From an uncultured Prevotella sp. (lineage in GTDB: Bacteria; Bacteroidota; Bacteroidia; Bacteroidales; Bacteroidaceae): a stretch of 14,468 bases of DNA. The first letter of the stretch is position 1. Each line of letters opens with the position of its first letter. Where the stretch lies: the NCBI GenBank assembly GCA_958369755.1, contig CATXJC010000046.1, positions 1 through 14,468 of the forward strand. The letters run 5' to 3'. Shown here piece by piece: positions 1 through 5,146 of the stretch. The translations under genes and the position numbers were made by a program. The notes under the pieces were generated by a model. It saw nothing but the letters and a program-made list of their open reading frames with translations, ran no database searches and had not been told where the DNA came from.

Positions 1-54
1 GATTCCGCAGAACGCCATGATAGAGGCGATAAGGACCGTTGCTTTTTTCTTCAT
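1..54 (-). CDS. N-terminus of an exported protein (cut by window edge)
   Basis: Only the first 18 codons are inside the window. They read MKKKATVLIASIMAFCGI, a classic Sec signal start: three lysines followed by a hydrophobic run. The Cys at residue 16 could be a lipobox Cys, but the following residues are outside the window. The start is supported by a Bacteroidetes-type -7 box about 30 bases upstream (93-85). Function cannot be told from this fragment. It points the same way as fic and is separated from it by a 255-bp spacer, so it probably has its own transcript. Confidence 0.6.
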   Translation of the reverse strand, partial: MKKKATVLIASIMAFCGI

Positions 55-84
55 TTTATTCTTTGTGTTGTTGTTATATGATTT

Positions 85-118
85 GCAAAGTTACGATTTT
101 TCTGCGAGATAACATCAA
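85..118 (-). promoter_or_regulatory. Promoter of the left-edge gene
   Basis: On the minus strand TAACTTTGC (93-85) matches the Bacteroidetes -7 consensus TAnnTTTG and lies about 30 bases before the ATG at 54. The -33 element is weak: a TTG at 118-116 is 22 bases away, slightly outside the usual 19 to 21. The extended sequence GTAACTTTGCAAA is shared with the promoters of fic and of the 53-residue gene on the right. Confidence 0.5.
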
Positions 119-173
119 GTAGAACAGAAAAAAGCAAAAAATTCTATCAAAGTTTCCTTTTTAGAGTTATTTC

Positions 174-273
174 TTTCACTTATACTAGAAATATTCGATA
201 AAAACGCAATATTTTTCACTTATACATGAAAAAGATTGCAAAAGCAGCGGTTTTTTCTTGTATAAGTGAAAAA
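174..273. repeat. Three TTTCACTTATAC boxes, two forming a 22-bp inverted repeat
   Basis: The 12-mer TTTCACTTATAC occurs at 174-185 and 214-225 and, inverted, at 260-271. The second and third copies are the core of a larger inverted repeat with 22-bp arms at 212-233 and 252-273 (21 of 22 positions pair) around an 18-base loop. The arms are AT-rich, so this looks more like a pair of protein-binding sites than a rho-independent terminator. The third box overlaps the spacer of the plus-strand promoter just downstream, a position suited to repression. Confidence 0.65.
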
Positions 274-290
274 ATTAGTGCTATCTTTGC
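257..290 (+). promoter_or_regulatory. Plus-strand promoter without a matching gene
   Basis: TATCTTTGC at 282-290 is a very good -7 box, and CTTG at 257-260 lies 21 bases upstream as a -33 box. The promoter faces right, into the 3' end of the minus-strand fic gene. I find no credible plus-strand gene after it. It may make an antisense RNA against fic, serve a small RNA, or be left over from a gene that fic replaced. Confidence 0.5.
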
Positions 291-309
291 GCCATAAAAA
301 AGGTGTTTC

Positions 310-1446
310 TTATTTCTTGATGAGCCATTTCCCTCCCTTGTCTGGTCCTATTCGTTCTATTATGTGATCTTCTTTCAGTTTCTTTATATGTTTAGAGATG
401 GCACTTCGGTTGATTTCCAATCGTTTACTCATCTCATTGGTGGTGACAAATGGGTCGGTTGCGATAAGGGAAAGGATAGACTCTTTGGTTTTCTGTCCAC
501 CTTTTCTGCCTACCTTTTCTGTTTTCTGTCCACCTTTTCTGTCCACCTTTTGATGAGGCGTGTGGGGGGCTTGTGGGGTAGCAAGTCTTGGCTGTACCTT
601 CCATTCATCTGTAGGATCTATATGCAAGTATCTGTTTTTGAGAACCCAACTTTCGCCTAGTAGCAAGTTTCTGAAGAAACGAACAAGGTAGATAGGAGAG
701 TACTCTATATCTTTATTGATATTGCGATAATTGGCACGAACCAGGGCATTGCGGAAATACCAGGAATGCTTGGCAAACATTTCGTTGTTCACTTCATATC
801 CTAACGAACGGAGATATTGGATGGTGAAAATTGCCGTGGTTCGGGTGTTTCCCTCTCTGAAAGCGTGGATTTGCCAGATGCCTGAAATGAATTTGGCAAT
901 ATGCTCAATCTTCTCATCATCCGTCAGACCTTTATATGAGAAGTTCTTCTCCTGCTCAATATCCCAATCCAAGGCTCTTCGCAAGTCTTCCCAATTCAGG
1001 TAGTTTACGGAATCTCCTTCGAGCACCCATTCTTTCTTGGAAATATCGTATTGGCGGATTTCTCCTGCGTGCTTGAATACCCCCTCGAAAATTCTTCGGT
1101 GCAGGGAAACATATCCGTTGGTATTGAAGGCAAAGGTCTTGCTGGCGAGAATCTTCGCGATGTTGGCTGAAACCTTATCTGCCTCTTCCTCGTCTTCATC
1201 CTTAGGTGTACGGACCGTCTTGCTCTGATAGTAAGAGTCAATCAGTTTTCTGGTTTCATCCAGAGAGATTTCCCCTTCGATGTTTCGCTTAGCCACATCT
1301 ATGAGATACGCCGATGGTTGCAGCCCATCTACAGCCTGCAATCCGATAGCCGTCTTCCAGTTCTCGGCACTTTCCTTCTGCGAAGGCTCTCCTTGTCGAA
1401 GATACTCATCGAAGGATGCGAACTCGTTGATAATATCTTTATTCAT
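310..1446 (-). CDS. Fic-family protein with fused VbhA-like antitoxin segment and C-terminal winged helix
   Basis: This is a 378-residue Fic protein, a family that usually transfers AMP from ATP to a target hydroxyl. Residues about 46-75 (core AKRNIEGEISLDE) resemble the VbhA-type antitoxin helix that blocks the ATP site. The Fic core spans about 95-260, with the active-site loop HAFREGNTRT at 194-203: His194 is the expected catalytic base, and Glu198, Gly199, Asn200 and Arg202 are present. Two positions differ from HxFx(D/E)GN(G/K)RxxR: Thr201 replaces Gly/Lys and Ala205 replaces the last Arg. In the inhibitory motif (S/T)xxxE(G/N), Glu57-Gly58 are present but Lys53 sits at the Ser/Thr position. 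Residues 300-321 are two 11-residue repeats (KVxRKGGQKTx), followed by a winged helix at about 322-378. The ATG at 1446 suits the promoter at 1504-1473. It is not clearly paired with another toxin or antitoxin gene. The Fic assignment is firm; the VbhA part is a family resemblance from memory. Confidence 0.88.
   Translation of the reverse strand: MNKDIINEFASFDEYLRQGEPSQKESAENWKTAIGLQAVDGLQPSAYLIDVAKRNIEGEISLDETRKLIDSYYQSKTVRTPKDEDEEEADKVSANIAKILASKTFAFNTNGYVSLHRRIFEGVFKHAGEIRQYDISKKEWVLEGDSVNYLNWEDLRRALDWDIEQEKNFSYKGLTDDEKIEHIAKFISGIWQIHAFREGNTRTTAIFTIQYLRSLGYEVNNEMFAKHSWYFRNALVRANYRNINKDIEYSPIYLVRFFRNLLLGESWVLKNRYLHIDPTDEWKVQPRLATPQAPHTPHQKVDRKGGQKTEKVGRKGGQKTKESILSLIATDPFVTTNEMSKRLEINRSAISKHIKKLKEDHIIERIGPDKGGKWLIKK
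489..554 (-). repeat. 33-bp tandem repeat inside fic
   Basis: Two nearly identical 33-bp units (489-521 and 522-554) encode the 11-residue repeats at residues 300-310 and 311-321, a basic Gly-rich linker (KVxRKGGQKT) just before the winged helix. The period is a multiple of three, so a change in copy number would keep the frame and only alter linker length. Confidence 0.75.
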
Positions 1447-1465
1447 AGATGTAATGCTTGATATT

Positions 1466-1504
1466 TAACTTTGCAAAGTTACAACTATTTCTCGAAATTA
1501 CCAA
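1466..1504 (-). promoter_or_regulatory. fic promoter with palindromic -7 region
   Basis: Reading the minus strand, TTGG (1504-1501) and TAACTTTGC (1481-1473) are separated by 19 bases and lie just upstream of the fic ATG at 1446. The -7 box is half of a perfect 16-bp palindrome, TAACTTTGCAAAGTTA (1466-1481), which could be an operator, for example for the protein's own winged helix (inference). Confidence 0.6.
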
Positions 1505-1650
1505 TGATTTAGGGCAAAATATTAAAGAATTATACTTTTCATCATTAAGTTTTCGAGTAATTTGGCGAATACTTCTTGTAAGTATCCAAGCCGTTTACGG
1601 CTCGTTCATACACATACACAGAACTTATATCCAACAACTCATCGCCCACC

Positions 1651-1738
1651 AGCTGATATCCACTTGCACAACAGGTGTTGGGCGAGCGCATAACAGCTGA
1701 TATGCAAGCGCACAACAGCTGTTGTGCGGCTGAAGATA
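1651..1738. repeat. Two 44-bp repeat units with an embedded 20-bp palindrome
   Basis: AGCTGATAT recurs at 1651 and 1695, and GCACAACAG at 1666 and 1710; both pairs are exactly 44 bases apart, so this is a diverged tandem duplication. In the second unit CGCACAACAGCTGTTGTGCG (1709-1728) is a perfect 20-bp palindrome. The first unit holds an imperfect version (GCACAACAGGTGTTGGGC, 1666-1683). Confidence 0.7.
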
Positions 1739-1825
1739 TAGGCTTCTCCGGCTTATAACATTAATTCTTCCGGCAACAAGTAAAGGTTACTCCGAAGACT
1801 TTTTACGTAAAACCGATGCAACAAA

Positions 1826-1935
1826 GATAGCACTTACAAGGCACGATGATAGCACTTACAAGCAACAGCGATAGTACTTACAAGGCGCAAAGACGTTACT
1901 GAGAGGTCGCCATGATAGTACTGACGGGGCGTAAA
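1826..1935. repeat. Five direct repeats at an exact 22-bp period
   Basis: Units start at 1826, 1848, 1870, 1892 and 1914, each 22 bases long with no spacer. The first three begin GATAGyACTTACAAG and are close copies; the fourth (GACGTTACTGAGAGG) and fifth (GATAGTACTGACGGG) are diverged. A degenerate inverted copy (CTTGTAGCGCTTAT) follows at about 1940-1953. Twenty-two bases is about two helical turns, so all units would lie on the same face of the DNA, as in iteron-like protein-binding arrays. No replication gene is nearby. Confidence 0.75.
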
Positions 1936-1972
1936 GCGGCTTGTAGCGCTTATTGCCTCACTATGGCACAAC

Positions 1973-1993
1973 ATTGCCCCTTACCAGGGCAAT
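1973..1993. repeat. Hairpin, 7-bp stem
   Basis: ATTGCCC (1973-1979) and GGGCAAT (1987-1993) pair perfectly around a 7-base loop. No T-run follows on either strand, so it is not a convincing terminator. Confidence 0.5.
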
Positions 1994-2062
1994 AATCTGC
2001 CATTGCCAGGCACAAAACGATACGTCGGGAGTTTTTTTATAAAAGCACCACTCTTCTTTTTA

Positions 2063-2385
2063 CTCTTCACTCTTCACCAAATCGGCTGAAACCCCGATAA
2101 ACACTGGGGTTGCGAGAGGTGAAGAGTTACGCACCGCTCTTCACCACTCTTCACCACTCTTCACCTTCGTATTGCGCACGGAGTTGAATCGGAAGCTCGC
2201 CCTGTTCGGTTGGGGGCTGAAACCTCTTTTTTATGTCCCACAGATTTCACAGATTTACACAGATTTTCCGGTAAGCGGCTCCGGGTGAAGAGTGGGTGAA
2301 GAGTGGTGAAGAGTGGCGTAAGCTCTTCACCCGTGCAAGTTTCTAAGTTACAGATGCTTATGTCCTTCCGGTGAAGAGTGAAGAG
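2063..2385. repeat. Cluster of twelve CTCTTCAC/GTGAAGAG octamers forming a long inverted repeat
   Basis: CTCTTCAC occurs at 2063, 2070, 2137, 2147, 2157 and 2323, and its complement GTGAAGAG at 2119, 2285, 2296, 2306, 2371 and 2378: six copies in each direction within 323 bases. The blocks 2127-2165 and 2284-2321 are near-perfect inverted copies of about 38 bases, each holding three octamers, around a loop of about 118 bases. A shorter alternative pairing joins GGGTGAAGAG (2283-2292) to CTCTTCACCC (2323-2332). Confidence 0.75.
2239..2266. repeat. CACAGATTT triplet repeat
   Basis: CACAGATTT occurs at 2239-2247, 2248-2256 and 2258-2266. It lies in the loop of the large inverted repeat. Similar strings occur between genes in many Bacteroidales, as far as I recall. 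Confidence 0.6.
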
Positions 2386-2407
2386 TGTTTTTGAAAGTGG
2401 CGTACTA

Positions 2408-2433
2408 TTCCGACGGATTGCAAATCCGCGGAA
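2408..2433 (-). repeat. Bulged 11-bp hairpin downstream of the PUL
   Basis: TTCCG-A-CGGATT (2408-2419) pairs with AATCCGCGGAA (2423-2433) around a 3-base loop, with one bulged A. It is the first strong hairpin after the GH16 stop, about 65 bases downstream, and may end or protect the PUL transcript. There is no T-run after it on the minus strand, so it is not a textbook terminator; it may be a dispersed palindromic element. Confidence 0.5.
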
Positions 2434-2498
2434 CAATTTACATCCTTTTGTATGGTTTTCGTTTCATAAATGAGGAGTGGTTTTGTACGATGTTTCTA

Positions 2499-3467
2499 TT
2501 ATTTCTTCTGATACACACGCACATAATCCACCTGATACTTTAGAGGAAAAGCGGAAATATCAGGAGTTCCACCATTTCCACCAATGGCAAGATTCAAGAG
2601 AATATAATGTTTCATCTCGTTAGAGACAAAAGGATTTTTGAAGTTATCATCATAGCCTTTGTTAAAGGTGGTCTTTAAGTCTATCTTATTGAGAAGTTCA
2701 TCATCTACATAAATAGACATGTAATTCTCATCCCAATCCATTTTCCATACATGATACTTCTTGCTCCAATCCTTGTCTTTGGTCGTAAAATGAGAAAATG
2801 GTGTTACAGATTCATTCCATACCGCCTGCCACAAACCCTTGTCACCCCAGCATGCATTGGCAAGGATGGAAGGACGACCATTCTTGATATAATATTCCAG
2901 GATGTCGATTTCACCATTGTTAGGCCATTCCCATTTATCACCCAAGAGCCATATCGCCGGCCAACTTCCTGTTGCAGTCGGAATCTTCGCTCTCACTTCT
3001 ATTCGGCCGAAATGAAAAGCAAAGCTATTTTGGGTGGTAAGGCTACTGGAGGTATATTCTGCATATTTACGTTGCAACTTCCAATCGCCACTTCCTTCTA
3101 CATAATCAGGATTCTTTACCCTTTCTTGTCGCCCCTCAATAACGAGACATCCATCAGCAACTGTTGCATTCTTGTCCTGATACCATTGAAGTTCGTTGTT
3201 TCTAACAAAGCCTTGTTCATAACTCCACTCCTTGCTTGGCAAACCATCATTGTCAAACTCATCATGCCATACCAAGGCATAGCCATCATAAGATGGAATT
3301 GTGGCAAACTTAACTGTAGGTTTGTAACTGGTAGAATCCACTGTTGTCGTTGTACTATTTCCACCAGAATTTTCTTTCTCAACTGAGTCTGAAGTGCTGC
3401 TACAAGAAAAGAGAGCAGCCATTGCCATGATTGATAATATATTCATTGTTATTCTTTTCTTTTTCAT
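2499..3467 (-). CDS. GH16-family endo-beta-glycanase lipoprotein
   Basis: This is a 322-residue glycoside hydrolase family 16 enzyme, expected to cleave internal beta-linkages with retention. The active-site strand is GEIDILEYY, with nucleophile Glu186, assisting Asp188 and acid/base Glu191. The spaced E-x-D-x-x-E form is that of laminarinase/agarase-type GH16, not lichenase (E-x-D-x-E). Other family marks are ALVWHDEFD (64-72), FGRIEVRAKIP (153-163), GSWPAIWLLG (167-176) and the C-terminal YQVDYVRVYQ. The N-terminus is a lipoprotein signal with Cys22 (ALFSC), followed by a Ser/Thr/Asn-rich tether to about residue 47. I start it at the ATG at 3467, because the upstream GTG at 3497 lies inside the hairpin that follows susD and would spoil the signal peptide. 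It is last in the PUL operon. Substrate is uncertain: a beta-1,3- or mixed-linkage glucan, or a galactan. Confidence 0.88.
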   Translation of the reverse strand: MKKKRITMNILSIMAMAALFSCSSTSDSVEKENSGGNSTTTTVDSTSYKPTVKFATIPSYDGYALVWHDEFDNDGLPSKEWSYEQGFVRNNELQWYQDKNATVADGCLVIEGRQERVKNPDYVEGSGDWKLQRKYAEYTSSSLTTQNSFAFHFGRIEVRAKIPTATGSWPAIWLLGDKWEWPNNGEIDILEYYIKNGRPSILANACWGDKGLWQAVWNESVTPFSHFTTKDKDWSKKYHVWKMDWDENYMSIYVDDELLNKIDLKTTFNKGYDDNFKNPFVSNEMKHYILLNLAIGGNGGTPDISAFPLKYQVDYVRVYQKK

Positions 3468-3480
3468 ATAAATCTGTCCT

Positions 3481-3522
3481 ATTAAAAAGAAGGACACCTT
3501 AAATAATAATGTAAGGTGTCCT
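3481..3522 (-). terminator. Intercistronic hairpin and T-run between susD and GH16
   Basis: On the minus strand AGGACACCTT (3522-3513), a 12-base AT loop and AAGGTGTCCT (3500-3491) form a perfect 10-bp stem, followed directly by TCTTTTTAAT. It begins 7 bases after the susD stop and ends about 24 bases before the GH16 ATG. The structure fits an intrinsic terminator that may be leaky, lowering GH16 relative to susCD, or an end that stabilises the processed susCD mRNA. Confidence 0.72.
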
Positions 3523-3528
3523 CTAATA

Positions 3529-5133
3529 TTATTTCCACAAATCGTTTTGTGTCAACATAGGGTTACTGTCCAATTCGGTCTGAGGAATTGGCCATACATA
3601 TTCTTGCTCGCCCTTATAGTTTCGATACTCATAAGCAAACTTATAAGTTGAAGCTTCATTGTTGATTCTGTCAACGGCATCTTTCAAAGTATGCCAACGA
3701 TACAAATCAAACAATCGTAAGCCTTCAAACGCCAACTCTACTCTGCGTTCATGACGGACAATCTCTCTCAATTTTTCTTGCGAGAGTCCTGTTCCTTCTA
3801 CATTTTCTACAGTTGGCATACCTGCTCTCTGTCGTACCTCATCTATCAAACTCACAGCTTTATCTAGATTCTGATTGTTCTCAATATAAGCCTCTGCCAA
3901 GGACAGCAAAACCTCAGAATATCTAATCAAATAGAAATCCTGGCCAGAATCCCAAGATGTTGACCAAGCCAATGCAGGGTTGAAGTACTTCATGACATAT
4001 ACCGTAGAGAAGGAAGCAGCAGAGCCGCCATAGTTCCAATCCGCAGAACCCCATGTCATGCCTGGCAAGAATAAGGTTGTCTTCAGACGAGGGTCACGAT
4101 TCTCATAACGTGTACCTGTGGCAGACCATAGGTCTGGTGTTCCATCGACAATGTTACAAACATCGTCTTTCTTTGTATAAGGTTTGCCATCTAAGGTATA
4201 GAAAGCGTCTGCCAAATCTATCGTACCATTGATAGCTTCCAAAGGAGAGCCCCAATGACCACCGATAGCATTACCTTCACCTTTACCAGGACCTTCATAT
4301 CTTACTCCCCAGATAATCTCATCACAAGCTTCGTTGTCTTCTGTAAACAAAGTTGTATAATCAGGGAACAAAGAGTAGCCTAAAGTTGTCACTTCTTCAT
4401 ACGCCTTGATAGCAGCATCCCATTTCTCATTGTAAAGGGCAATTCTACCTAGCAAACTCAAAGCAGCGCCTTTGGTAATTCTACCTCTTTCAGAAGTTTC
4501 CTTTGGTAAGATATTGGCTGCATTTTGCACATCCTGCATGATGTTGTTTACGATAGTTGATCTGTCTGTCTTCTCGCAGTTGGCATCTGTCAAGCTTTGG
4601 GTAGAAGTGATGTAAGGCACATCTTGATAAGTCATAGTGAGGTTCAGGTACATCAAGGCACGAATCACAGTAGCCTCAGCCTTATACTGTTCCTTGGTAC
4701 TTTCATCCATATCAACCTTATCCACATTGCTTATCAAGCTGTTACAACGCTTGATAGCCTCGTAGTTTGCCGACCAATATGTCTCAATCAATCGAGAACT
4801 GCTAGACTGGGTACCATTGCAGATGTCGTAACCAGGCATCCAACCACTCCAGTTGAATCGACCGCCATTGTCAGTCATGGCATCCATGTTGAGAGGACCA
4901 CAACCGTCCCATTTGTTCTGGTTTGAGGCATCATTATACAAAAAACCATTCTGCAAAGCATCATAACATGCTGCCAATCCCTCCTTTGCATCGGCTGCAG
5001 TCTTCCAGAAAGTATTCTTAGATACAGAGGTAAGTGAATCTTTCTGCAGGAAGTCATCAGAACATGATGTTGCCGTCAATAATGCTCCACAAAAGAGCAT
5101 TCCTATGATATATTTATTTGTTCTTACTTTCAT
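3529..5133 (-). CDS. susD-like: SusD-like glycan-binding outer-membrane lipoprotein
   Basis: This is a 534-residue RagB/SusD-family protein, the surface lid that caps its SusC partner and binds glycan. The lipoprotein signal ends at Cys24 (TATSC), and the next residues SDDF carry the acidic surface-export signal typical of Bacteroidetes. Family marks include the early FWKTAADAKEGLAACYDAL segment, RALMYLNL, the C-terminal RRVELAFEGLRLFDLYRW, and the closing region VWPIPQTELDSNP near the end. I prefer the ATG at 5133 over the TTG at 5142, because it begins with a normal basic signal peptide. It starts 13 bases after the susC stop with no clear Shine-Dalgarno sequence. It is translated from the same message as susC and is followed by a hairpin before GH16. 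SusD family membership is certain; ligand specificity (galactan oligosaccharides) is inferred from GH53. Confidence 0.95.
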   Translation of the reverse strand: MKVRTNKYIIGMLFCGALLTATSCSDDFLQKDSLTSVSKNTFWKTAADAKEGLAACYDALQNGFLYNDASNQNKWDGCGPLNMDAMTDNGGRFNWSGWMPGYDICNGTQSSSSRLIETYWSANYEAIKRCNSLISNVDKVDMDESTKEQYKAEATVIRALMYLNLTMTYQDVPYITSTQSLTDANCEKTDRSTIVNNIMQDVQNAANILPKETSERGRITKGAALSLLGRIALYNEKWDAAIKAYEEVTTLGYSLFPDYTTLFTEDNEACDEIIWGVRYEGPGKGEGNAIGGHWGSPLEAINGTIDLADAFYTLDGKPYTKKDDVCNIVDGTPDLWSATGTRYENRDPRLKTTLFLPGMTWGSADWNYGGSAASFSTVYVMKYFNPALAWSTSWDSGQDFYLIRYSEVLLSLAEAYIENNQNLDKAVSLIDEVRQRAGMPTVENVEGTGLSQEKLREIVRHERRVELAFEGLRLFDLYRWHTLKDAVDRINNEASTYKFAYEYRNYKGEQEYVWPIPQTELDSNPMLTQNDLWK

Positions 5134-5146
5134 AATTGTCAATTAT

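Larger units (their letters stand above)
1505..2498. other. Gene-poor, repeat-rich spacer between the PUL and fic
   Basis: I find no credible gene in these roughly 1000 bases. Open frames here run through repeats and resemble no protein family. The stretch contains, left to right, two 44-bp repeat units, a 22-bp-period array, a 7-bp hairpin, a 6-bp GC hairpin (2090-2095 with 2106-2111), a dense CTCTTCAC/GTGAAGAG cluster forming a long inverted repeat, a CACAGATTT triplet and an 11-bp hairpin. It looks like an accumulation of dispersed intergenic repeats. Confidence 0.7.

Noticed and set aside
212..273. Terminator for fic
   Set aside because: The arms are very AT-rich, the loop is 18 bases, and the A/T runs are part of the arms. 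The third copy of the same core at 174-185 points to binding sites instead.
364..660. A 98-residue plus-strand open frame downstream of the plus-strand promoter
   Set aside because: It is entirely antisense to the 3' part of fic, which has clear domains. Its Phe/Ser/Cys-rich composition is that of a shadow frame, so it does not explain the promoter.
1458..1700. An 80-residue plus-strand open frame
   Set aside because: It starts inside the fic promoter, has no good promoter of its own, and ends in the 44-bp repeat. Its protein looks like translated AT-rich spacer.
1823..1830. Minus-strand TATCTTTG as a promoter -7 box
   Set aside because: It overlaps the start of the 22-bp array, lacks a TTTG-type -33 box at 19 to 21 bases, and has no gene close downstream.
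1826..1935. CRISPR array
   Set aside because: The 22-bp units abut with no spacers of different sequence between them, and there are no cas genes.
2127..2321. Terminal inverted repeats of an insertion sequence
   Set aside because: The ~118 bases between the arms encode no transposase, and the arms consist of a simple repeated octamer. A MITE-like element remains possible, but no target duplication is seen.
2161..2436. A 91-residue open frame on the minus strand
   Set aside because: It runs through the GTGAAGAG cluster, the CACAGATTT triplet and the palindrome. Its composition (many Arg, Thr, Ser) and repeated TLH/FT strings come from those repeats, with no family resemblance.
2751..3386. 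A 211-residue plus-strand open frame
   Set aside because: It is antisense to GH16, which has intact catalytic residues and a signal peptide; it has no recognisable domain.
3468..3497. GTG start 30 bases upstream for GH16
   Set aside because: It would begin inside the right arm of the intercistronic hairpin and place MSFFLIGQIY before a normal MKKK signal start. The ATG at 3467 is better.
5134..5142. TTG start 9 bases upstream for susD
   Set aside because: The ATG at 5133 gives the usual basic signal peptide, and TTG starts are rare in such genes.
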